This document shows positions 29,350 through 36,760 of a stretch of 64,000 bases of DNA, piece by piece. The DNA is taken from NCBI GenBank assembly GCA_041397765.1, contig JAWKWA010000001.1, positions 285,394 through 349,393 of the forward strand, read 5' to 3'. The translations under genes were made by a program, and so were the position numbers. Positions within the stretch are counted from its first letter, which is position 1. Each line of letters opens with the position of its first letter. Source of the stretch: JAWKWA01 sp041397765. Lineage in GTDB: Bacteria > Pseudomonadota > Alphaproteobacteria > Rhizobiales > Hyphomicrobiaceae. The notes below the pieces were generated by a model that saw nothing but the letters and a program-made list of their open reading frames with translations, did no database searches and was not told the origin of the DNA.

Positions 29350-29546
29350 AGCGGGTTCAGATCAACCGGACTCATGAGCCCGTCCCGTTTCAGAACGTTC
29401 AGGCGCAGTGGAAACCGGTTCGCCGTTAGAACGTGCTCAAGATCAACAAGTTAGAGCGGTCGGAATCGAACCACTAGAAGCCGCTGCCGTGCCGCCCGAT
29501 GCGGCCCGGCCATCCAGGACTCAATCGAGCGACGAGGAGCGAGGCC

Positions 29547-31046
29547 ATGGCGAAACGGCCGAAGGTGAGCGATTCCCCGATCGCGCTGACATTCGACGAC
29601 GTGCTGCTCAGGCCCGGTCCATCCGAGGTGCTGCCGACCGAGGTCGACACGGCGACCCGCCTCACGCGCGAGATCGGCCTCAACATCCCGATCATCTCCT
29701 CGGCCATGGATACGGTGACGGAAGGCCGGCTCGCCATCGCCATGGCGCAGGCCGGCGGCATCGGCGTCGTGCACCGCAATCTGACGCCGGAGCAGCAGGC
29801 GGGCGAGATCGCCCAGGTGAAGAAGTTCGAATCCGGCATGGTCGTGAACCCCGTCACGATCCATCCGACCGCGACGCTCGCCTTCGCGCTGGCGCTCATG
29901 GCCGATCACGGCATATCCGGGATTCCGGTGGTCGAGCAGGGCAAGGCGGGCGGCCGGGACGGCAAGCTCGTCGGCATCCTGACCAATCGCGACGTGCGCT
30001 TTGCCGACGATCCCGATCAGAAGGTCGCCGAGCTGATGACCTCCCGCAACCTCGTGACGGTGAGGGAGGGGGTCGGGACCGATGAGGCCAAACGCATCCT
30101 CCATCAGCACCGCATCGAGAAGCTGCTGGTGGTCGACGAGGCCTATCGCTGCATCGGCCTCATCACGGTGAAGGACATCGAGAAGGCGCGGCTCAATCCG
30201 AATGCGGCCAAGGATTCGGTCGGCCGGCTGAGGGTGGCGGCCGCGACCACGGTCGGCGAGGACGGCTTCCACCGCAGCGAGCGGCTAATCGAGGCGGGTG
30301 CCGACGTGATCGTCGTCGATACCGCGCACGGGCATTCGCGGCGCGTGCTGGAGGCGGTCGACCGCATCAAGCGGCTGTCGAACCGGGTGCAGGTGATCGC
30401 CGGCAATGTCGCGACGGGCGACGGCACGCGGGCGCTGATCGATGCGGGGGCCGATGCGGTGAAGGTCGGCATCGGGCCGGGCTCGATCTGCACGACGCGG
30501 ATCGTGGCGGGCGTCGGCGTGCCGCAGCTCACCGCCATCATGGAAGCGGTCGAGGTGGCGAAGGCCGAAGGCGTGCCGGTGATCGCGGATGGCGGCATCA
30601 AATATTCGGGCGACGTCGCCAAGGCGATCGCGGCGGGGGCCGACTGCGTGATGATCGGCTCGCTGCTGGCGGGCACCGACGAGAGCCCGGGCGAGGTCTA
30701 TCTCTATCAGGGACGCTCCTACAAGGCCTATCGCGGCATGGGATCGGTCGGGGCGATGGCGCGCGGCTCGGCCGACCGCTACTTCCAGCAGGAGGTGAAG
30801 GACACGCTGAAGCTGGTGCCGGAGGGAATCGAGGGGCAGGTGCCCTATAAGGGACCGCTTTCGAGCGTTCTTCACCAGCTCGTCGGCGGCCTCAGGGCGG
30901 CGATGGGCTATGTCGGCGCGCGGACCGTCGCGGAGCTGCACGACAAGGCCGAGTTCGTGCGCATCTCCAACGCCTCGCTGCGCGAGAGCCACGCCCACGA
31001 CGTGATCATCACGCGCGAGAGCCCGAACTATCCGAGCAACACATGA
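29547..31046 (+). CDS. guaB: Inosine-5'-monophosphate dehydrogenase
   Basis: A 499-aa TIM-barrel enzyme that oxidises IMP to XMP with NAD, the first committed step to GMP. LTFDDVLLRPGPSEVLP and IISSAMDTVTEGRLAIAMAQ open the barrel. Two CBS domains are inserted (about residues 95-215: MVVNPVTIHPTATLA and MTSRNLVTVREG). The catalytic cysteine is in GPGSICTTRIVAGVG, and GRSYKAYRGMGSVGAM leads to the mobile flap. The start at 29547 has GAGGAGCGAGG upstream. Its stop overlaps the rsmB-like start (ATGA), so the two are probably co-translated. Confidence 0.96.
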   Translation: MAKRPKVSDSPIALTFDDVLLRPGPSEVLPTEVDTATRLTREIGLNIPIISSAMDTVTEGRLAIAMAQAGGIGVVHRNLTPEQQAGEIAQVKKFESGMVVNPVTIHPTATLAFALALMADHGISGIPVVEQGKAGGRDGKLVGILTNRDVRFADDPDQKVAELMTSRNLVTVREGVGTDEAKRILHQHRIEKLLVVDEAYRCIGLITVKDIEKARLNPNAAKDSVGRLRVAAATTVGEDGFHRSERLIEAGADVIVVDTAHGHSRRVLEAVDRIKRLSNRVQVIAGNVATGDGTRALIDAGADAVKVGIGPGSICTTRIVAGVGVPQLTAIMEAVEVAKAEGVPVIADGGIKYSGDVAKAIAAGADCVMIGSLLAGTDESPGEVYLYQGRSYKAYRGMGSVGAMARGSADRYFQQEVKDTLKLVPEGIEGQVPYKGPLSSVLHQLVGGLRAAMGYVGARTVAELHDKAEFVRISNASLRESHAHDVIITRESPNYPSNT

Positions 31047-32341
31047 GGCCCGGCGGGCGGCTGACGGCTGCGATCGAGGTGCTCGGCGACATTCTGGAGC
31101 GACACCGGCCGGCGGCCGATGCGCTCGCCGACTGGGGCAAGGCGCACCGCTTCGCGGGCTCTGGCGACCGGGCCGCCATCGGCAATCTCGTCTATGACGC
31201 GCTGAGGCTGCGGCTGTCGACGGCTCATCGCATGGGGCGCGACACGCCGCGGGCGCTGGCGATCGGTGTCGCGGCCTCCGCCTGGGCGATGGCACCCGAG
31301 GCGGTGCTCGATCTCATGACCGGCCTCGACCACAGTCCCGATCCTGCCGGCGAGGACGAGCGGCACGGGGTGCTCGGCGGCGCGGAGATGTCGGATGCCG
31401 CCGAGCATGTGCGGGCCGACGTGCCGGATTGGCTGTGGCCGGCCTTCTCGGCCTCGCTCGGCGATGCGGCCGTGGCGGAGGGGGCGGCCCTTTCGACGCG
31501 GGCGCCGGTCGATATCCGGGTCAACCTGCTGAAAGCGGCCCGCGAGAAGGTCGAGAAGGCGCTGGGGCCGTTCGGGGCCGTGCCGACGCCCTTGTCGCCG
31601 GTCGGGCTCCGCATCAGGCCGGCCGAGGGGACCGGGCGGACGGCGAACGTCCAGGCCGAGACGGCATTCCAGAAAGGCCAGTTCGAGATCCAGGACGAAG
31701 GCTCGCAGATCGCGGCGCTGATCGCGGGGGCGGCGCATGCCTCGTCGGGCCAGGTGCTCGATCTGTGCGCGGGTGGCGGTGGCAAGTCGCTGGCGCTCGC
31801 CGCGCAGAAAGGCAACCGCGGCCAGGTGTTCGCGACCGATGCCGACCGGCACCGCCTCGCCCCGATCCACGAGCGGCTGAAGCGGGCGGGCGCGCGCAAC
31901 GTGCAGGTGCGGCCGGCGCGAGCCGGGGCGCTCGATGATCTCGAAGGCCGGATGGATCTCGTGCTGATCGATGCGCCCTGCACGGGAACGGGGGTCTGGC
32001 GGCGCAAGCCCGATGCGAAATGGCGGCTGAAGCCGGAGGCGCTGGCGCGGCGCCTCGCCGAGCAGGACGCCGTGCTCGCCGAGGGGGCGCGCTTCGTCAG
32101 GCCGGGCGGGCGGCTCTGCTATGTGACGTGCTCGCTGCTCGAGGCCGAGAATGGCGAACGGATTGCCCAATTCCTGAAGGGCCATACCGGCTTCCGGCCG
32201 CTCGCCATGGCGCCGCTGTGGCAGGCGGCGCTCGGGGCCGACGCGCCGTTCCCCGGGACGGCCGAGGCGGTCAACCTGCTGCTGACGCCGGCGCGGACCA
32301 AGACCGACGGCTTCTTCGTCGCGGTCATCGAACGGATGTGA
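31043..32341 (+). CDS. RsmB/NOP-family rRNA cytosine-5 methyltransferase
   Basis: A 432-aa SAM-dependent RNA m5C methyltransferase. The N-terminal part resembles NusB/RsmB helices (SGDRAAIGNLVYDALRLR). The catalytic domain has FEIQDEGSQIAALIAG, VLDLCAGGGGKSLALAAQ (motif I), LIDAPCTGTGVWRRKPDAKW (motif IV with one catalytic Cys) and LCYVTCSLLEAENGE (motif VI with the nucleophilic Cys). It probably modifies 16S rRNA like RsmB, though the precise base is not shown by sequence. It overlaps guaB by 4 bp. A guaB-rsmB-guaA order is common in Rhizobiales; here guaA lies 8 kb further on. Confidence 0.88.
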   Translation: MRPGGRLTAAIEVLGDILERHRPAADALADWGKAHRFAGSGDRAAIGNLVYDALRLRLSTAHRMGRDTPRALAIGVAASAWAMAPEAVLDLMTGLDHSPDPAGEDERHGVLGGAEMSDAAEHVRADVPDWLWPAFSASLGDAAVAEGAALSTRAPVDIRVNLLKAAREKVEKALGPFGAVPTPLSPVGLRIRPAEGTGRTANVQAETAFQKGQFEIQDEGSQIAALIAGAAHASSGQVLDLCAGGGGKSLALAAQKGNRGQVFATDADRHRLAPIHERLKRAGARNVQVRPARAGALDDLEGRMDLVLIDAPCTGTGVWRRKPDAKWRLKPEALARRLAEQDAVLAEGARFVRPGGRLCYVTCSLLEAENGERIAQFLKGHTGFRPLAMAPLWQAALGADAPFPGTAEAVNLLLTPARTKTDGFFVAVIERM

Positions 32342-32524
32342 GCGGGCGGGGTTGATCCGGAGAGGGGGACGGAGCGTTTCCCCCTCGGTCGGGTTTCGAT
32401 CGGAGCGCGTGTCAGCTTTCGGCACTTCGCCCGGCCGGGCAGGTCAGTGCGCCGGAGGTGCGAGGGCCGGACGGCCGCCACCCTGCGCTCAATCGAACAG
32501 CATTCGCCCCGGGACAGGCACGCC

Positions 32525-32980
32525 ATGACGCTCCGCACGCTCGCCGTTTTCGCCGTCTTCGCCCTCTTGACGGCCGCTGCCGCCACCACGGGCGCGCAGT
32601 TCATGCCGGGACCCTGGTACGCAGCGCTCGCCAAACCGGACTGGACGCCGCCCAACTGGCTGTTCGGGCCGGTCTGGACGCTCCTCTATGTGATGATCGC
32701 GGTCGCGGGGGCACTCGCCTGGCGGAGCGCGGGGCCGAGCCTCGCAACGCTGCTCTGGCTCGTGCAGATGGTCGCCAATACGCTCTGGTCCTATCTGTTC
32801 TTCGGGCTCAATCGCATCGATCTGGCGCTCGCCGACATCACCCTCCTGTGGCTGGCGATCGTCGGCTTCGTCGCCACGGTCTGGAATAGAAGCCGGACGG
32901 CGGCCCTGCTCTTCGTCCCCTATCTATTGTGGGTGAGTTTCGCGGCGGCACTCAATCTGGCGGTGTTCCGGCTCAACTGA
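32525..32980 (+). CDS. tspO: TspO/MBR (tryptophan-rich sensory) membrane protein
   Basis: A 151-aa protein with five transmembrane helices. Family motifs are PGPWYAALAKPDWTPPNWLFGPVWTLLY, given here as two parts (PGPWYAALAKPDW, PNWLFGPVWTLLY), then ANTLWSYLFFGL and a last FVPYLLWVSFAAALNLAVF helix. TspO binds porphyrins and regulates tetrapyrrole or stress responses in alphaproteobacteria such as Rhodobacter. The ATG at 32525 is chosen because the family starts close to it; upstream codons are arginine-rich and unlikely. No clear ribosome-binding site is seen. It stands alone between rsmB-like and kamA-like genes. Confidence 0.92.
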   Translation: MTLRTLAVFAVFALLTAAAATTGAQFMPGPWYAALAKPDWTPPNWLFGPVWTLLYVMIAVAGALAWRSAGPSLATLLWLVQMVANTLWSYLFFGLNRIDLALADITLLWLAIVGFVATVWNRSRTAALLFVPYLLWVSFAAALNLAVFRLN

Positions 32981-33286
32981 GCCGGATCGGGAGCGTCTGC
33001 TCCCGCGGCTTCGTGACCGGCATCCGTTTTCGACCTCGATCACGATGGCGTGAGGACGAGGCCAACCGGCTGGCCGCGGGGCGCCGGAAAGCCCGACAGA
33101 GCTTGCCTTCAGGGCGCCTCGCATGCGCGTCGGAGGCGTCGCGGCCCGACAAAAAAATTGATCGCCGGAGAGCCCTTGGCGCCACTTGCTTTTCAAAATG
33201 GTTGCCACATATATGCGCCGTTCCGATCGCGGCCTACAACGGCGATGGTCGCCGAAGGCGGGTCGGGCGCGGAGACATGCAGGACC
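32981..33286. other. Intergenic region before the kamA-like gene
   Basis: A 306-bp gap. Its second half is AT-richer than anything nearby (an A-run around 33150, then 33186-33215) and holds the promoter candidate. No gene is evident. Confidence 0.5.
33186..33215 (+). promoter_or_regulatory. Putative promoter of the kamA/ATP-grasp operon
   Basis: TTGCTT at 33186-33191 and TATATG at 33210-33215 are 18 bp apart. They lie in an unusually AT-rich patch 70 bp upstream of the kamA-like start. This is the only promoter-like signal before four tightly packed genes. Confidence 0.45.
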
Positions 33287-34618
33287 ATGAAAATGGACCT
33301 CGACGAGGCCGCAGAGCCTCCCAGTCGCCCCTCGGGCGCTACAAACACTTCTCCAAAACAAAACATCATCGACACGATCAACCGACCGGCCGGAGCCGGC
33401 GGCACGAAGGACGCGCGCAAGGCCCGCTCGGGGGGATTGCGCTTTCCCGAGGGGGCTGCCGCGCGCGCATTCCGCAAGCGCTGCTTCCCGGATGCGACGC
33501 TCGACGAGTGGAACGACTGGCGCTGGCAGGTGCGTCGGCGCGTGCGCACGCTCGCCGACCTCGAGCGCATGTTCACGCTTTCGGAGGACGAGCGCGACGC
33601 CATCCGGCGCCACCAGGGCTCGCTGCCGGTCGGCGTGACGCCCTACTATGCCAGCCTCTTTGCCCAGCATGATGCCGCGCACGGTCTCCGGCGCACGCAT
33701 CTGCCGGTCGGCACCGAGTATCTGCGCACGCCGGGCGAGGCCGACGATCCGCTCGGCGAGGACCACGACCAGGCCGTTCCCGGCCTCGTCCACCGCTATC
33801 CCGATCGCGTGCTGTTCCTTGCGACCGGTTTCTGCTCGACCTATTGCCGCTATTGCACGCGCTCGCGCATGGTCGGCGAGACGGCGGGCGAGTATTCGTT
33901 CAACCGCTCGAACTGGGAGAAGGCCTTCGCCTATATCGAGGCCAATCCGCAGATCCGCGACGTGCTGATCTCGGGCGGCGATCCGCTGACGCTGGCCGAC
34001 GACAAGATCGAGTATCTGCTGTTGCGGCTGCGGCAGATCAAGTCGGTCGAGTTCATTCGCATCGGCACCAAGGTGCCGGTGGTGCTGCCGATGCGCGTGA
34101 CGAAGGCGCTGACGCGCATGCTGAAGCGGTATCATCCCTTGTGGATGAGCATCCACTTCACGCATCCCGACGAGCTGACGCCGGAAGTGACGGAATCGAC
34201 GGCGCGGCTCGCAGATGCCGGCATTCCGCTCGGCTCGCAGACGGTTCTGCTGAAGGGCATCAACGACGAGGTGGCGACGCTGAAGTCGCTCTACCACGGC
34301 CTGCTGATGCGGCGCGTGAAGCCCTACTATCTCTATCAGTGCGATCCGATCTCGGGCTCGTCGCATTTCCGCACGTCGGTCGCCAAGGGTCTCGAAATGA
34401 TCGAGGGCCTGCGCGGCCACACGACGGGCTATGCGGTGCCGCACTACGTCATCGATGCACCGGGGGGAGGCGGCAAGATTCCGCTCCTGCCGGACTATGT
34501 GGTCGGGCGCGACGGCGACGACCTGCTCATCCGCAATTTCGAGGGTGGCGTCTACCGCTATCCCGATCCCGATGGCTCCACTGGCGCGGCGGTTGGCGCG
34601 CAGAAGGCGGTGCTCTGA
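33287..34618 (+). CDS. KamA-family radical SAM/PLP aminomutase (lysine 2,3-aminomutase-like)
   Basis: A 443-aa radical SAM enzyme. The 4Fe-4S motif CSTYCRYC lies at about residues 183-190. The PLP-binding lysine is in DAPGGGGK near residue 397. YQCDPISGSSHFRTSV and DAPGGGGK keep the two aspartates reported to bind the side-chain amino group of lysine in lysine 2,3-aminomutase. Lysine-like substrates are therefore favoured over glutamate. The length is near the Clostridium enzyme and longer than EpmB. The product would be a beta-amino acid such as beta-lysine. ATG 33287 or 33293 can start it; AGGA at 33281 suits 33293. Its stop overlaps the next start (TGATG). Confidence 0.85.
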   Translation: MKMDLDEAAEPPSRPSGATNTSPKQNIIDTINRPAGAGGTKDARKARSGGLRFPEGAAARAFRKRCFPDATLDEWNDWRWQVRRRVRTLADLERMFTLSEDERDAIRRHQGSLPVGVTPYYASLFAQHDAAHGLRRTHLPVGTEYLRTPGEADDPLGEDHDQAVPGLVHRYPDRVLFLATGFCSTYCRYCTRSRMVGETAGEYSFNRSNWEKAFAYIEANPQIRDVLISGGDPLTLADDKIEYLLLRLRQIKSVEFIRIGTKVPVVLPMRVTKALTRMLKRYHPLWMSIHFTHPDELTPEVTESTARLADAGIPLGSQTVLLKGINDEVATLKSLYHGLLMRRVKPYYLYQCDPISGSSHFRTSVAKGLEMIEGLRGHTTGYAVPHYVIDAPGGGGKIPLLPDYVVGRDGDDLLIRNFEGGVYRYPDPDGSTGAAVGAQKAVL

Positions 34619-35625
34619 TGCGTATCGGTTTCGTCTACGATCTTCGCGACGAGTATCTGGCGATGGGCTACAGCCCGGAGCAGACCGTCGAGTTCGACAC
34701 GCAAGGGACGATCGACGAGATCGCCTCGGCGCTGGAGCGCATCGGCCATGCGGTCGAGCGCATCGGCCATGCGAGGAAGCTCGCCCAGCGGCTCGTGCTC
34801 GGCGAGCGCTTCGACCTCGTGTTCTCGATCGCCGAGGGTCTCAAGGGCCGCGGACGCGAGGCGCAGGTGCCGGCTTTGTGCGAGCTCTACGATCAGCCCT
34901 TCGTCTTCTCCGATTCGGTGACGATGGGCGTCGCGCTCGACAAGGCACTGGCCAAGCGCGTGGTGCGCGATCACGGCGTGCCGACGGCGCCTTTCATGCT
35001 CTATCGCTCGAGCGAGGAGGATCTGTCGGGCTGGACGCACTATCCCGCCTTCGTCAAGCCGCTGGCAGAGGGAACCGGCAAGGGCTGCGAGCTCGGCTCG
35101 CTGGTGCAGGACGAGGCGCAGCTCCGCAATGCGGCGACGGGCCTCGTGCACCGCTTCCAGCAGCCGGCGCTCGTCGAGGCCTATCTGCCGGGCCGCGAGT
35201 TCACGATCGGCATCGTCGGCAATGGCGATGAGGCGCGCGTGGTCGGCTACATGGAGATCCACATGAAGCCGGACGCCGATGCCGGCGTCTACTCGATGCG
35301 CAACAAGGAGGAGAGCGAGGAGCTCGTCGACTATCGCCGTCCGCCGGTCGACGACGCCGTCGTGAAGCTGTGCGAGCACGCGCTCGCAGCCTATCACGCA
35401 CTCGAGTGCCGCGACTCCTGCCGGCTCGACTTCCGCTGCGACGAGCGCGGCGTGCCGGTCTTCATGGAGGCCAACCCGATCGCTGGGCTCCATCCGACGC
35501 ATTCCGATCTGCCGATCCTCTCCGGCCTTGCGGGCCTTGGCTACGACCGGCTGATGGCGATGATCCTCGATGCCGCCGCGCGGCGCTACGGCATCGGCGC
35601 GGCCGCCGAGCTGAAGGTCGGGTGA
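34618..35625 (+). CDS. ATP-grasp ligase (D-Ala-D-Ala ligase-like), first of two
   Basis: A 335-aa ATP-grasp protein. YPAFVKPLAEGTGKGC provides the ATP lysine and glycine-rich loop. EAYLPGREFTIGIVG is the hinge segment. CRLDFRCDERGVPVFMEANP contains the Asp/Glu/Asn metal ligands, and GLHPTHSDLPILS closes the site. D-Ala-D-Ala ligases share this core, but MurC/ddlB/ftsQ neighbours are absent. The start codon overlaps the kamA-like stop. It more likely joins an amino acid, perhaps the aminomutase product, to another carboxylate by an acyl-phosphate. Its substrates are unknown. Confidence 0.82.
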   Translation: MRIGFVYDLRDEYLAMGYSPEQTVEFDTQGTIDEIASALERIGHAVERIGHARKLAQRLVLGERFDLVFSIAEGLKGRGREAQVPALCELYDQPFVFSDSVTMGVALDKALAKRVVRDHGVPTAPFMLYRSSEEDLSGWTHYPAFVKPLAEGTGKGCELGSLVQDEAQLRNAATGLVHRFQQPALVEAYLPGREFTIGIVGNGDEARVVGYMEIHMKPDADAGVYSMRNKEESEELVDYRRPPVDDAVVKLCEHALAAYHALECRDSCRLDFRCDERGVPVFMEANPIAGLHPTHSDLPILSGLAGLGYDRLMAMILDAAARRYGIGAAAELKVG

Positions 35626-35629
35626 CGCC

Positions 35630-36721
35630 ATGGGACAGCGATCCTTCGTGCCGGTGATCCACGGCGCGACCGGCGAACGCGCCGACGAGCAGGATACGGT
35701 GATGGCAGCGGAGGCGGTGGCGGCCAGCCTGCGCCGCCTCGGCTATCGCACGCAGGTGATCGGCCTCGGGCTCGACCTGAGACCGGTCAAGCGGCTGGCC
35801 GAGCGCCACCCGCTCGCCGTGTTCAATCTCGTCGAGGCGCTCGATACCGATTGCCGGACGGCGGCGCTGGTGCCGGCGATGCTCGACCGGCTCGGTCTCG
35901 CCTATACCGGCTCGCGCTTCGAGGCGCTGACGGCGACCGCCTCCAAGCTGCGCGTCAAGCAGCTCCTCGCCTATGCGGGGCTGCCGACGCCGGCCTGGTC
36001 GAAGAGCGGCGAGGGACTCGATCCCTCGACGCGCGTCATCGTCAAGTCGGTCGACGAGCATGCCTCGGTCGGCATCGACCAGGGATCGATCGTTCCGGCG
36101 GGTGAGGCGGCGGCGGAGATCCTCAGGCGCGAGCGGCTGTTCGGCGGCAGCTTCTTCGCCGAGACCTATGTCGAGGGGCGCGAGTTCAACATCTCGCTGA
36201 TCGCCGGCGCGAGCGGCGGCGTCGAGGTGCTGCCGATGCCCGAGATCGTGTTCGATGGCTATGGCGCCGATCGCGAGCGCATCGTCGATTTCGACGCCAA
36301 GTGGAACGAGACGAGCTACGAATACCATCACACGCCGCGGCTGTTCGGTGTCGAGGCTCGCGAGCCGGGGCTCGCCGCCGAGCTGAAGCGGATCGTGATG
36401 GCGTGCTGGGACCTGTTCGGCATCGACGGCTATGCGCGCGTCGACCTCAGGGTCGATGCGGCGGGACGGCCGAGCGTCATCGACATCAACACCAATCCGT
36501 GCATCTCACCCGATGCAGGCCTTGCCGCCGCCGCCGCCGAGAGCGGGCTTCCCTACGACGCGCTCGTCGGGCGCGTCGTCGACCGCGCCGCGATCGGGCG
36601 CGGCAAGCCCGCGACGGAGCTGCCGCAGGCGGTCTCGGCGATCGTGCTGCCGGCCGAGGTCGGCATCGGTCCGCTGGCGCGCCGGGCGAAGGCGGCAACG
36701 CGGCGGGCCCGTGTCGGCTGA
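35630..36721 (+). CDS. ATP-grasp ligase (D-Ala-D-Ala ligase-like), second of two
   Basis: A 363-aa ATP-grasp protein, only distantly like its neighbour. RVIVKSVDEHASVGI is the ATP lysine segment with a histidine in the small loop. ETYVEGREFNISLI is the hinge, and YARVDLRVDAAGRPSVIDIN leads to TNPCISPDAG, with metal-binding Asp, Asp and Asn. The N-terminal HPLAVFNLVEAL resembles the substrate domain of D-Ala-D-Ala ligases. It begins 4 bp after the first ligase. Two different ligases in a row suggest two successive amide bonds in one product, but this is inferred. Confidence 0.82.
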   Translation: MGQRSFVPVIHGATGERADEQDTVMAAEAVAASLRRLGYRTQVIGLGLDLRPVKRLAERHPLAVFNLVEALDTDCRTAALVPAMLDRLGLAYTGSRFEALTATASKLRVKQLLAYAGLPTPAWSKSGEGLDPSTRVIVKSVDEHASVGIDQGSIVPAGEAAAEILRRERLFGGSFFAETYVEGREFNISLIAGASGGVEVLPMPEIVFDGYGADRERIVDFDAKWNETSYEYHHTPRLFGVEAREPGLAAELKRIVMACWDLFGIDGYARVDLRVDAAGRPSVIDINTNPCISPDAGLAAAAAESGLPYDALVGRVVDRAAIGRGKPATELPQAVSAIVLPAEVGIGPLARRAKAATRRARVG

Positions 36722-36760
36722 CAATCAGGGCGCGCGGGCGCCAGCAAACGGCGGTGGCGG

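Larger units (their letters stand above)
29088..29546. other. Repeat-rich intergenic region before guaB
   Basis: A 459-bp gap made largely of dispersed repeats. 29100-29146 carries the ctGAAACGG-type element also seen at 42021-42069, and a partial copy lies at 29456-29478. 29221-29349 is a copy of the ~125-bp dispersed repeat. No gene is seen. GACGAGGAGCGAGG just before 29547 is the guaB ribosome-binding region. Confidence 0.6.

Noticed and set aside
34618..36721. Housekeeping D-Ala-D-Ala ligase (ddl)
   Set aside because: The ATP-grasp core is similar, but two dissimilar copies coupled to an aminomutase gene, away from mur/fts genes, argue for another substrate.
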